Below, in pieces: positions 26,427 through 35,624 of a stretch of 64,000 bases of DNA (position 1 is the stretch's first letter; each line of letters begins with the position of its first letter). A program made the position numbers and the translations under genes. The notes under the pieces are model-generated. The model was given only the letters and a program-made list of their open reading frames with translations. It was not told the DNA's origin and searched no databases. The DNA is taken from NCBI RefSeq assembly GCF_903166585.1, contig NZ_CAESCM010000009.1, positions 1 to 64,000 on the forward strand, in the 5' to 3' direction. Origin of the DNA: Pedobacter ghigonis. GTDB taxonomy: Bacteria; Bacteroidota; Bacteroidia; Sphingobacteriales; Sphingobacteriaceae.

Positions 26427-27719
26427 TTAAAACGATGGGTCGGGGGGCGTATTGGTATTGTTATCCCGCTCGGGAAAAGGATAAGGGAAGAAATTACGCT
26501 TACGATCTGTTAAAGGCTGATTAAACCGCCTCATGTCTTCGAGTTTTAAGCCCGACATAAACAACTCAATACAACGGTGCTTGTAAATGAGATCTAATAG
26601 CTCCTGCTGGGTATATGGTCCAGTTAAAGGAAGCAATCCTGCGCCAACCCCTAAAGGATCCTGAGCAGGCGTTTTAGTAACTACTTTATTTAGCTCTGTT
26701 AAAGCACTGACCAAATTAGGTGTTGCCTGACGGGCATAAACCTCTGCTTTAATTAAAGTCATCTCACCAGGAAGGTAAAGCGGAAACGGAGCCAGGGTGC
26801 TGGCCGCAAAACCTTTAATGCGAACAGTAGTATTAATTGTAGTGTAAAACGGAATACGCAAATCCCCGGCATCAGGCATAAAGACGCCAGTTTGACCCAG
26901 GTTGATATTTTTTGGCTGCACCACATTATTGGTGGAAGTAGCAACTTCAAAAATGGAATTCAAATTCTGGGCATCGTAGTTGAATAAAGACGTTTTGGTC
27001 AGATCAACCGCATTAGCAGCACTTAAAGCAAGCGTATAGTTACCCGCAAATAGCGCATACCTGGCTTTTAGGGCATTCAGCGTATTTGGAATATCTACTC
27101 CTGCCGGAACATTACCTAAAAATGTTGCGCTGATTGGGTTTGCCGCGATCACTGCTTGAGCACTCTCAATGGTTGCAACCGCTTTGTTAAAACCTTCTGC
27201 CCGGGTAATAAAACCAATGTTCTGACCAATGCCCGCTGGAACTTTTTCCCAATATTCGGAAAGGTTTCCAAGAGCCATAGCTTTAAAAATGCTGGCATGA
27301 GCGATTAAACCCGCAGCATAATTTTTATCGGCTAAATTGGCTGCATTGTTGATCACATTATCGGCATCAAAGATAACCTTGTTTGCCGCAGTCCAAACAT
27401 TCAGTACAACGCTATTGGTACCATCAACTTGAACTCCTCCTACCATTAACCTTTCCTCAGAAGTATTTCCGGTATTGATCGAAATCAGTTCATTTGTGGT
27501 AATCCCATTTAGTGTAACAGAAGCGTATAAAAGGCCGGCACGTGTTGTCGAAATACTTTTTTGGAGTCCCGTGGTTACTCCGGTTAGCGCCCTTGAAGAA
27601 GTCATTACATCTTCAGCAACGGGGGCATTAGGATTGAGATACTCCTTCTTACAAGCAGACAGGGCAAACAATCCCATAAAAAACGTATAAAGCGTATATT
27701 TTTGTCTTAAATTTTTCAT
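26427..27719 (-). CDS. SusD/RagB-family outer-membrane lipoprotein 2
   Basis: A surface ligand-binding lipoprotein of 430 residues from ATG 27719 (MKNLRQKYTLYTFF), with lipobox FALSACKKEYLNP. An ATG two codons earlier (27725) is equally possible; the longer open frame overlaps the SusC gene and lacks a signal peptide at its start. It is short for SusD but keeps the helical scaffold and the C-terminal LIYKHRCIELFMSGLKLEDMRRF, the usual SusD end motif. It begins about 11-17 bp after the SusC2 stop. Confidence 0.88.
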   Translation of the reverse strand: MKNLRQKYTLYTFFMGLFALSACKKEYLNPNAPVAEDVMTSSRALTGVTTGLQKSISTTRAGLLYASVTLNGITTNELISINTGNTSEERLMVGGVQVDGTNSVVLNVWTAANKVIFDADNVINNAANLADKNYAAGLIAHASIFKAMALGNLSEYWEKVPAGIGQNIGFITRAEGFNKAVATIESAQAVIAANPISATFLGNVPAGVDIPNTLNALKARYALFAGNYTLALSAANAVDLTKTSLFNYDAQNLNSIFEVATSTNNVVQPKNINLGQTGVFMPDAGDLRIPFYTTINTTVRIKGFAASTLAPFPLYLPGEMTLIKAEVYARQATPNLVSALTELNKVVTKTPAQDPLGVGAGLLPLTGPYTQQELLDLIYKHRCIELFMSGLKLEDMRRFNQPLTDRKRNFFPYPFPERDNNTNTPPDPSF

Positions 27720-27735
27720 AACCATTATTTTAAAA

Positions 27736-30700
27736 TTAGAACCTTGCCTGTAAACCAATAGAAAAGGTACGTGGAATTGGCACTGAGCCAAAATCGATAT
27801 TCCTTAAAATTGTCGATTGCCCTCCTGCGTTTACCTCGGGATCATAACCTTTGTAATTATCCCATGAAACTAAATTCCGTCCACTTAAATTAACTGTTAA
27901 ATCTTTTACAAATTTTACTTTGCCGATGTTATAACTCAGCGAAATTTCTCTCAGTTTTACGAAAGAACCATCATCTATACGCCATTCTTCTACGTTATAA
28001 ACTCCTGCCACATACCCTCTTGGCAATTGCCCTAAATCTTCAGCTTCAGTTACTTTGCCGTTACCTACCCCTTGTCGGGTCCTCCAATCGGCATTCCATA
28101 TATCGCCACCCTGAACAGCATCTAACTGAATATGGAGGCTTAGTTTTTTATAGGTAAAGTCGTTTACTAAAGATCCGGTATAGTCGGGATTTGGATCGCC
28201 CAATACTTTACGCAAAACAACACCCGAAGGCTGGCCATTGGTTCGTTGCGCATCGTAAGTGGTCGAGGTGAGTTGCTTACCCAATTCTGTTTGCGGAATC
28301 CCCAGAGCGTTTGTTAATAAGCTACCATCGCTATTTCGTGCAAAGAAAGTTCCATAGAAAACCCCTACCGGATATCCATCGGTTATTGATACCGGTGCTC
28401 CGGCATTGGTTGCAATTAACCTTTGCGCACCTGAACCTACAATTTTGTTCCTGTTGCGGTTATAAATCAAAGTGGCCGTCCAGGTAAAATCTGTTGTTCT
28501 AACCGGCACACCTGTCAACATCAGCTCAATTCCTTTATTTTTCAAGGTACCTCCAATGTTATCCAATACGCTCGAATAACCTATGGTTGGTGCCACAATC
28601 ACATTAAGCAACACGTCTTTCACCCGCTTATCGTACCAGCTAAATGTTAAGCCTAAGCGGTTATTGAAAAACGACATATCTGTACCGATTTCCAGCTCTT
28701 TCTGGCGCTCTGGTTTTACACCGGTATTGGCCAGAATACTACTTGATGTTAGTGACGTTTTGCTCGTAATTGCGCCAGGCGTATACACATTAAACCTATC
28801 GTAAGCACCGATACCGGTTAGATTTCCTGATTCTCCATAAGCCGCACGAAGTTTAAATGCATTCCACCAGGATGAAACACCAAGGTTTTTCCAGTAATCA
28901 GCCGAAGATAAAACGTAACTCACATTTGCTTTTGGATAGAACTGCGTGCGGTTATTTTCGCCAAACACCGTTGATTGATCTACCCTAACTGCACCTGTTA
29001 CAAATAAGTGGTCTTTATATTTGAAATTCTGTTGCAGATAGGCTCCGCTAATCGAGAATTCAGACCTGTTATCGTTATTGGCTAAAATAGTACTCGCTCC
29101 GTTAACCGTTTGTACAAAAGGTGCAAGTCCGCGACCATTAAGCAAACTGAACAAATCTTTCTGATATTGGAAAGAGCCCCCCAATTGTGTGGTAGAGCTT
29201 AACCTATCAGATATTTTGGCATCGTAAGTAAAATTTAACTCATTGTTAAATAAGGTGGTGGTTGCATTCGCAGCGCTGGCATATCCATTTAAAGAAGGGT
29301 CGAGGCCAGGCCCGCCGCCATAAAACCCTGTACTTACATTATACGCAAAGGGTGGAATATAAGTAGTTCCATTTTGAATGCTGTTATCAACCCCCATGGT
29401 GTAATCGATGGTAAGATTTTTAACTGGTGTTAACTTTATTCCTGCATTAGCAATGATGCGGTTGGTAAACTGACGCTGCTGAATATCTTCAATTACCGAA
29501 ACAGGATTTACCCTCCCACGTTCACCAACAGATTTTAGGTTCCCCGAAACGTCTCTGGTGAAAAGGTCATGAAAATTGCCGATAATGGTTACGGAATTCA
29601 TTGGCGAGAAAAAGGAGTTTCCATCTGGTTTTTCGTTAGCATCGCTGTGGATATAATTAAACCCAGCTGTCATTTTGGCCCACTTATTAATGGTTTGATC
29701 CAGATTAGCCCTAAAATTCATCCTCCTGAAATTGGTATTTTTGATAATACCCTGATTGGCAAAGTATCCGGCAGAAGTATAAAACTTAGTATTGTCATTT
29801 CCACCCGAAACAGAAACGGAATTATCGGTACCCACACCTGTACGGAAAATATAATCCTGATAGTTATAACGGGTTACCGGAGTGGTATTGGTTAAAGTTG
29901 GCGTTAAGATATCCTGAGTTTGCGCATCAACAGAGCCACCAAACTTAATTGGAGCCTGATTTACCTCTATCTGCTTCCGTAGCTCGCTAATGGTAAGGCT
30001 GGTATTGAAACTCACCTGTGGTTCGCCGGTTTTCCCACGCTTGGTAAAAATCTGAATTACACCCGCATTTGCCCTCGAACCATAAATTGCCGCAGCAGCT
30101 GCACCATTTAAAACCTCAATGTGGTCAATGTCTGCCGGACTAATATCCACCATCCTATTCTGCCCGAGGCTTCCCACCTGAATACCATTATTGATATTGT
30201 CGTAATTGCCAGATGTATTGGTTACCCTTGTGGTAGAGTTATTTATAATTACTCCGTCAATAATATAAAGTGGTTCTGACGATGAATTAACTGAGCTGAT
30301 ACCCCTTAAACGAACTGAAATCCCTCCTGCCGGATCGCCCGAATTCTGGCTGATCTGCGCTCCGGGTGTTTTGCCTTGCAAGGATGCCAGGGCATTTCCG
30401 CTGGGTGCTTTGTTTAAATCGTCGCCTTTTACAGTACTTACATAACTACCCAACTGTTTCCGGGTGGTTCCCTGCGAAGTACCGGTAACAATAACCTCAT
30501 CAAGGCCTACTGCATCGCCAGCAAGTTTCACACTGAGTTGCACTTTATCGCTGCTACCCAAATCAACTGACTGCAGGCTACTTTTATAGCCCACATAAGA
30601 AAACTGAAGCTGGTATTTTCCGGGATTTAAATCAACCGAAAAGGTATAACCTCCGTTGGCATCGGTACTGGTAGCCAAAGTGGTATTTAATATTTTAACA

Positions 30701-30864
30701 ACCGCCCCAGGTACAGGATCGTTGTTAGCTGCATCGGTAACCTTGCCGCTAATGGTGTACCGTTTGCTTTGTGCTTGTGCCATTCCTGTAAATAAGAGCA
30801 ACAGAAATGGGATCATCAAAATTACGAAGAGCTTTGACAACCATTTTAGGTAACTTTTTTCCAT
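27736..30864 (-). CDS. SusC/RagA-family TonB-dependent transporter 2
   Basis: A 1042-residue outer-membrane transporter from ATG 30864 (MEKSYLKWLSKLF). The signal peptide ends at GMAQAQ, followed by a carboxypeptidase-regulatory-like domain (YTISGKVTDAANNDPVPGA), a plug with AIYGSRANAGVIQIFTK and a barrel ending SIGLQARF. An open frame continues 21 codons upstream but holds no signal peptide. It lies 114 bp downstream of anmK on the same strand, so anmK-SusC-SusD may be one operon importing muropeptide or amino-sugar fragments; that substrate is inferred from anmK. Confidence 0.94.
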   Translation of the reverse strand: MEKSYLKWLSKLFVILMIPFLLLLFTGMAQAQSKRYTISGKVTDAANNDPVPGAVVKILNTTLATSTDANGGYTFSVDLNPGKYQLQFSYVGYKSSLQSVDLGSSDKVQLSVKLAGDAVGLDEVIVTGTSQGTTRKQLGSYVSTVKGDDLNKAPSGNALASLQGKTPGAQISQNSGDPAGGISVRLRGISSVNSSSEPLYIIDGVIINNSTTRVTNTSGNYDNINNGIQVGSLGQNRMVDISPADIDHIEVLNGAAAAAIYGSRANAGVIQIFTKRGKTGEPQVSFNTSLTISELRKQIEVNQAPIKFGGSVDAQTQDILTPTLTNTTPVTRYNYQDYIFRTGVGTDNSVSVSGGNDNTKFYTSAGYFANQGIIKNTNFRRMNFRANLDQTINKWAKMTAGFNYIHSDANEKPDGNSFFSPMNSVTIIGNFHDLFTRDVSGNLKSVGERGRVNPVSVIEDIQQRQFTNRIIANAGIKLTPVKNLTIDYTMGVDNSIQNGTTYIPPFAYNVSTGFYGGGPGLDPSLNGYASAANATTTLFNNELNFTYDAKISDRLSSTTQLGGSFQYQKDLFSLLNGRGLAPFVQTVNGASTILANNDNRSEFSISGAYLQQNFKYKDHLFVTGAVRVDQSTVFGENNRTQFYPKANVSYVLSSADYWKNLGVSSWWNAFKLRAAYGESGNLTGIGAYDRFNVYTPGAITSKTSLTSSSILANTGVKPERQKELEIGTDMSFFNNRLGLTFSWYDKRVKDVLLNVIVAPTIGYSSVLDNIGGTLKNKGIELMLTGVPVRTTDFTWTATLIYNRNRNKIVGSGAQRLIATNAGAPVSITDGYPVGVFYGTFFARNSDGSLLTNALGIPQTELGKQLTSTTYDAQRTNGQPSGVVLRKVLGDPNPDYTGSLVNDFTYKKLSLHIQLDAVQGGDIWNADWRTRQGVGNGKVTEAEDLGQLPRGYVAGVYNVEEWRIDDGSFVKLREISLSYNIGKVKFVKDLTVNLSGRNLVSWDNYKGYDPEVNAGGQSTILRNIDFGSVPIPRTFSIGLQARF

Positions 30865-30978
30865 AAAATTTGGTTTTGGGTTGAAGATTAGTTTAAAACA
30901 AATTAAACAAAATACTGCACAAACCAAACTTTAAGCTACACAAACTACTTTACAATCAGCCGATAACGCTCGTTTGAG

Positions 30979-32175
30979 CTACTCTGGCAAGCTGATTTTA
31001 CCCATACAAACCGCTGGCACTCCCTGCCGGTTTCCAAAATTTATTGGTTTACCGCAAAGCGTTTCGTTGGCTAAAACAGCAAATAAAACAGCTTCCTTAG
31101 CATCAGGGTTGATATTCAGCTCATCAGTGGTTGAGAAATTACAAAAAGGCAGTTCGTTATGAAGCAGTTTTACCAGTAAAGGGTTGTGCATGCCCCCACC
31201 GCTCATGTAAACCGAGGCTTTCGCTTCATCGCCAAAACACCTCCTGATGGCATCGGCAATTGTGCGTGCCGAAAAGTGGCATAAAGTGGCCATCACATCC
31301 GCTTTTGGAATATCTGTAGTACCCGACTGCTGCTGTGCATTGCTCAGGTATTCGAGATTAAATAGTTCTGGTCCCGTTGTTTTAGGGAAACCCAATTCAA
31401 AGAAACTGCAGTCCAACAGTGCATGCAAAAGCTTTTCGTTTAACTGACCAGAGCCGCCCACCGCTGCATTTTTATCATAAAACAGGTTAAAGTGCTTTTG
31501 CATGTACTGATCCATTAAAGTATTTCCGGGGCCAACATCTGTCGAAAAAACCGCACTGGCTTCAGTACTTCCAGGCAGGTAGGTAAAGTTTGCAATTCCA
31601 CCAATATTAAGCATTACACGGTCTTCGCCGGCCTTTGAAAAGATCAGATAATCGCCGTAAACCGCCAATGGAGCGCCCTCGCCACCTGCTGCTAAATGTT
31701 TCTGCCTAAAATCAGAAAGTGTAATGATACCCGTTTTAAGTGCAATATGATCTCCATCGCCTATCTGCAAAGTTCCGTTCGGGTAATCTCCGAGCCGATG
31801 CAATGATTTGGGTGCATGAAAAATAGTTTGCCCGTGGCTGGCGATAAAATCGATGGCTTCATGATTATACCCCCACCCCTGCAAGGCTTCGTTAATTAAT
31901 TGGGCATGTGTATTGGCAATGTGCTCGTTCATGAGACACACCAACTGCAAATCGACCTCTTTTTTAGAGAAAACAGCTTTAATCTTCGCCCTGAAATCAT
32001 CGGTATAATCGCCTGTTTTAAATTCCAGAACTTTTATATCGGTTTCGGGTCCGCTATGCTTAACCGAACAGAGCGCAATATCCAGCCCGTCCATAGAGGT
32101 GCCACTCATTAGTCCTATAATTAAACGCTCGGCTTTAGCTGCTTTTTCGTACAACTTTTGGATCTGTGTGTTCAT
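30979..32175 (-). CDS. anmK: Anhydro-N-acetylmuramic acid kinase
   Basis: AnmK phosphorylates 1,6-anhydro-N-acetylmuramic acid and opens its anhydro ring to give MurNAc-6-phosphate, a step in peptidoglycan recycling. The 398-residue protein has the phosphate-binding GLMSGTSMDGLD near the N-terminus, ASHGQTI, DVGPGNTLMD in the middle and SGGGMHNPL near the C-terminus, all family hallmarks. It is divergent from nagB, with a CG-centred palindrome 23 bp upstream of its ATG. A MurQ etherase, the next step, is not in this window. Confidence 0.95.
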   Translation of the reverse strand: MNTQIQKLYEKAAKAERLIIGLMSGTSMDGLDIALCSVKHSGPETDIKVLEFKTGDYTDDFRAKIKAVFSKKEVDLQLVCLMNEHIANTHAQLINEALQGWGYNHEAIDFIASHGQTIFHAPKSLHRLGDYPNGTLQIGDGDHIALKTGIITLSDFRQKHLAAGGEGAPLAVYGDYLIFSKAGEDRVMLNIGGIANFTYLPGSTEASAVFSTDVGPGNTLMDQYMQKHFNLFYDKNAAVGGSGQLNEKLLHALLDCSFFELGFPKTTGPELFNLEYLSNAQQQSGTTDIPKADVMATLCHFSARTIADAIRRCFGDEAKASVYMSGGGMHNPLLVKLLHNELPFCNFSTTDELNINPDAKEAVLFAVLANETLCGKPINFGNRQGVPAVCMGKISLPE

Positions 32176-32197
32176 ATTGATTTTTACTTAAAAACGA

Positions 32198-32209
32198 ACA
32201 AACGTTTGT
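32198..32209. promoter_or_regulatory. LacI-type palindrome between anmK and nagB
   Basis: acaaacgtttgt is a perfect 12-bp palindrome with central CG, the usual form of LacI-family operators. It lies 23 bp above the anmK ATG and 118 bp above the nagB ATG. A LacI regulator is encoded downstream of nagB. Its AAACGTTT core recurs in the GH92 promoter. A -7-like TATATTTA for nagB is at 32288-32295. Confidence 0.5.
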
Positions 32210-32326
32210 CTGCACCATTAACTCAATTTTATAAAAATACTTGCAATAAAAGTAAATATCCTGTGTTAATAATTGGGCATAACTCTCTATATTTACTGCT
32301 CCGTACATTAAAATCCATATAAAAAA

Positions 32327-34252
32327 ATGGCTAGATTAAATTTACTGGAGGAGACACGTTTCGAGAAACTACCCGTTAGCGTGTTCGAAAATCCAAAAAT
32401 TGCTTCCATTAATGTAGCAAACCGCATCGCGGAACTCATTAAATCAAAGCAAGCAAACAACGCACCTGCAGTACTGGGCTTAGCAACAGGTGTTACTCCA
32501 ATTGCAGTATATGCCGAACTGGTTAGACTGCACAAAGAAGAAGGTTTAAGTTTCAAAAACGTAATTACGTTCAACCTGGATGAGTATTATCCAATGGCGC
32601 CAACTGCGGCACAGAGCTACGTTACTTTTATGAACGAGAATCTTTTCGATCATATCGACATCGATAAAAAGAATGTTCACATTCCTGACGGAACACTTGC
32701 ACTTGAAGACATTCCGGCGTTTTGTTTAGATTACGAAAAGAAAATTGGTGATTTAGGCGGTCTTGATATCCAGATTCTGGGTATTGGTCGTACCGGTCAC
32801 ATCGGGTTTAACGAGCCGGGCTCTGCACCAAACTCAGGAACACGTTTAGTTACCCTTGATGACCTTACCCGTCGCGATGCTGCACGCGATTTCGGTGGTA
32901 AAAGCTTTGTACCAACAAAGGCGATTACCATGGGTATTGGTACCATTTTCAAAGCCAGGGAAATTATATTAATGGCCTGGAGCCGTAAAAAAGCTTCGAT
33001 CATTAAAAAAGCGGTAGAAGGAGAAATTTCTGGCGATGTACCTGCTACATTCCTTCAGCTATCTGATCATGTTGAATTCATTCTTGATGCTCCGGCAGCT
33101 TCAGATTTAACACGTTTTGATACGCCATGGTTGGTAAAAGATTGTATCTGGACCGATGCTTTAATCCGTAAGGCAGTGATCTGGTTGGCCAATACTTTAA
33201 ATAAGCCGATCTTAAAATTAACCGAAGACGATTACAACAACAATGGTATGGCACAACTGGCAACCGAAAAAGGGCCGGTGTACAATATCAACATCCATAT
33301 CTTTAACAAGTTACAACACACCATTACAGGCTGGCCAGGTGGTAAACCAAATGCCGACGATTCTCAACGTCCGGAAAGGGCTGAACCAGCTAAAAAAAGA
33401 GTAATTATCTTTTCACCACACCCTGATGATGATGTGATTTCGATGGGTGGTACTTTTATCCGTCTCGTTGATCAGAAACACGATGTACACGTGGCTTATC
33501 AAACTTCCGGAAACACCGCTGTTTGGGATGATGACGCACTTCGCTTTGTAGAGTTCAACGTAGATTTTACAGAGAAAATGGGCATGGATAATTCGCATTT
33601 AAAGGAGCTTTACAATAACATGAGAGCCTTTATTGAGCAGAAAAAACCAAACCAGATAGATACACCGGAGATCCAAACCGTTAAAGGCTTAATCAGAAAA
33701 GGAGAAGCTATTGCAGGAGCAAGATATTGCGGTTTAGAAGATGATCACATTCACTTTCAGGCGCTTCCTTTCTACGAAAGTGGTAAAGTGCAGAAAAATC
33801 CGGTAACCGATGCCGACATCGAGTTAACCATGGAGCTTTTGCAAAAAGTTAAACCCCACCAGGTTTATGCCGCCGGCGATTTCGAAGATCCACATGGTAC
33901 GCACATTGTTTGTTTCAATATCATTCTTGCAGCTTTAAAGCGCCTGCGTAAAACTGAGGCCTGGGCCCAGGATTGCTGGCTATGGATGTACCGTGGCGCA
34001 TGGCACGAATTCGAAACTCACGAAATCGAAATGGCTGTGCCAATTTCTCCGCAAGAACTTGAACGCAAAAAATATGCAATTTTCAAGCACCAGAGCCAAA
34101 AAGACAGAGCTGTTTTCCCTGGCGATGATTCAAGAGAATTCTGGCAACGTGCCGAAGACCGTAACCGCGAAACAGCTAAGGCTTACGATGATTTAGGTCT
34201 TGCAGAATACGAAGCCATGGAAGCTTTTGTACGCTGGAAATTTGAAGATTAG
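32327..34252 (+). CDS. nagB: Glucosamine-6-phosphate deaminase fused to PIG-L deacetylase
   Basis: A 641-residue two-domain cytoplasmic protein. Residues 1-300 are NagB-like: GLATGVTPIAVY, NLDEYYPM and GRTGHIGFNEPGS with the catalytic His and Glu. Threonine stands where E. coli NagB has Asp141. Residues 355-641 form a PIG-L/LmbE metal-dependent N-deacetylase with HPDDD at 365-369 and DPHGTH further on. NagB turns glucosamine-6-phosphate into fructose-6-phosphate and ammonia. The PIG-L part could remove acetyl from GlcNAc or its phosphate, but that is inference. Such fusions are known in Bacteroidota. The gene leads toward nagX and lacI. Confidence 0.88.
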   Translation: MARLNLLEETRFEKLPVSVFENPKIASINVANRIAELIKSKQANNAPAVLGLATGVTPIAVYAELVRLHKEEGLSFKNVITFNLDEYYPMAPTAAQSYVTFMNENLFDHIDIDKKNVHIPDGTLALEDIPAFCLDYEKKIGDLGGLDIQILGIGRTGHIGFNEPGSAPNSGTRLVTLDDLTRRDAARDFGGKSFVPTKAITMGIGTIFKAREIILMAWSRKKASIIKKAVEGEISGDVPATFLQLSDHVEFILDAPAASDLTRFDTPWLVKDCIWTDALIRKAVIWLANTLNKPILKLTEDDYNNNGMAQLATEKGPVYNINIHIFNKLQHTITGWPGGKPNADDSQRPERAEPAKKRVIIFSPHPDDDVISMGGTFIRLVDQKHDVHVAYQTSGNTAVWDDDALRFVEFNVDFTEKMGMDNSHLKELYNNMRAFIEQKKPNQIDTPEIQTVKGLIRKGEAIAGARYCGLEDDHIHFQALPFYESGKVQKNPVTDADIELTMELLQKVKPHQVYAAGDFEDPHGTHIVCFNIILAALKRLRKTEAWAQDCWLWMYRGAWHEFETHEIEMAVPISPQELERKKYAIFKHQSQKDRAVFPGDDSREFWQRAEDRNRETAKAYDDLGLAEYEAMEAFVRWKFED

Positions 34253-34270
34253 ATTTAGTTAATCGATATC

Positions 34271-34306
34271 AATCCTGCTTTGTTTACTCAAAGCAGGATT
34301 TTTTTT
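34271..34306 (+). terminator. Terminator after nagB fusion
   Basis: aatcctgctttg (34271-34282) pairs perfectly with caaagcaggatt (34289-34300), 6-nt loop, followed by a run of eight T. It separates nagB from the NagX-like gene, which must then have its own promoter or depend on readthrough. Confidence 0.85.
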
Positions 34307-34421
34307 CTCTTCCTCCCAAGTCTGAAAGGCCAGGAGGGCCACACTCCGCGAAACTTCGTAAGCAAGTTATTTCTCATTGTAAAAACAATACTATAAATTA
34401 GTTTTATCAAACCAACTAACC

Positions 34422-35582
34422 ATGACCGAAACTAAACAAAGATTGCTTTCACTGGATTTTTTTAGGGGATTAACGGTAGCCGCAATGATTTTAGTGAATA
34501 ATCCGGGTAGTTGGGGACATATTTATGCTCCCTTAGAGCATGCTGAATGGAACGGGTGCACACCAACCGATTTAATCTTTCCATTCTTCCTGTGGATTGT
34601 GGGTGTGTCTATCGCTTTTGCCATGAGCAGCAGCAAAGCTGATCCGGCCACGCATCAAAAAACCATCATTAAAGCGATAAAACGTGGTGTTACCTTGTAC
34701 CTCTTAGGATTCTTTTTAGCCATTTTCGGAAAAATTATCAGCGCAATCACTACCGAAAGTACAATCCTAGAAGCTTTCCAAACGGTTAGGTTATTGGGTG
34801 TATTACAAAGAATAGGTATCGTTTTTATCATTAGCAGCATCATCTTCCTTAAAGCTTCGGAAAAAACAATATTTAAAACATTAATCGTAATACTGGCGGT
34901 TTACTGGGCCTTAATGAATTTTATCCCCGTACCTGGTGTAGGCTATCCGAATCTGGAGAAAGAAACCAATTTAGCGGCCTGGATTGACAGGGGTATTTTA
35001 ACTGAAGCACACACCTGGGCCTCGTCGAAAACATGGGACCCCGAAGGGATTTTAAGCACATTACCTGCCGTTGGCACTTGCTTATTTGGTATTTTGGTTG
35101 GTATTTGGATGCGCCGAAAAGATGTAGATAATGCCACAAAAGTAGCCTGGCTTTTTACCGCAGGCATTGCCGCCGTTGTATTGGGTCTCCTTTGGGATTT
35201 ACAGTTCCCGATTAATAAAGCACTTTGGACAAGCTCATATGTACTTTACGCAGGTGGGTTGGCAAGCATTGGCCTCGCGCTATGTTACTGGATTATTGAT
35301 GTACAGGGCTACAGGAAATTTACAACCCCCTTTGTGGTATATGGCGTTAACGCCATCACCGTTTTCTTTTTGGCAGGTTTAATGCCCCGGGTGTTAAACC
35401 TCATTCAGGTTACCAAACCTGACGGAAAAAAAACCGGATTGTTGGTCAGGTTTTATGAAACCTGTTACACGCCGTTTTTTAGCCCAATAAATGCCTCACT
35501 GGTTTGGGCCGTTACCTATGTACTGGGTTTCTATGTATTATTATATTTCATGTACAAAAAGAACATTATTATTAAGGTTTAG
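34422..35582 (+). CDS. NagX-like membrane protein (HGSNAT-related acyltransferase)
   Basis: A polytopic inner-membrane protein of 386 residues with about ten hydrophobic segments. The N-terminal LLSLDFFRGLTVAAMILVNNPG and the nearby TPTDLIFPFFLWIVG are hallmarks of the DUF5009/heparan-alpha-glucosaminide N-acetyltransferase family, called NagX in GlcNAc-use loci of other bacteria. It may acetylate or move amino sugars across the membrane; the exact role is not established. Its place between nagB and a LacI regulator supports amino-sugar use. Confidence 0.85.
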   Translation: MTETKQRLLSLDFFRGLTVAAMILVNNPGSWGHIYAPLEHAEWNGCTPTDLIFPFFLWIVGVSIAFAMSSSKADPATHQKTIIKAIKRGVTLYLLGFFLAIFGKIISAITTESTILEAFQTVRLLGVLQRIGIVFIISSIIFLKASEKTIFKTLIVILAVYWALMNFIPVPGVGYPNLEKETNLAAWIDRGILTEAHTWASSKTWDPEGILSTLPAVGTCLFGILVGIWMRRKDVDNATKVAWLFTAGIAAVVLGLLWDLQFPINKALWTSSYVLYAGGLASIGLALCYWIIDVQGYRKFTTPFVVYGVNAITVFFLAGLMPRVLNLIQVTKPDGKKTGLLVRFYETCYTPFFSPINASLVWAVTYVLGFYVLLYFMYKKNIIIKV

Positions 35583-35624
35583 TACATTTATACACTATTA
35601 TTAAATCGACCTCTAACTCAAAAA

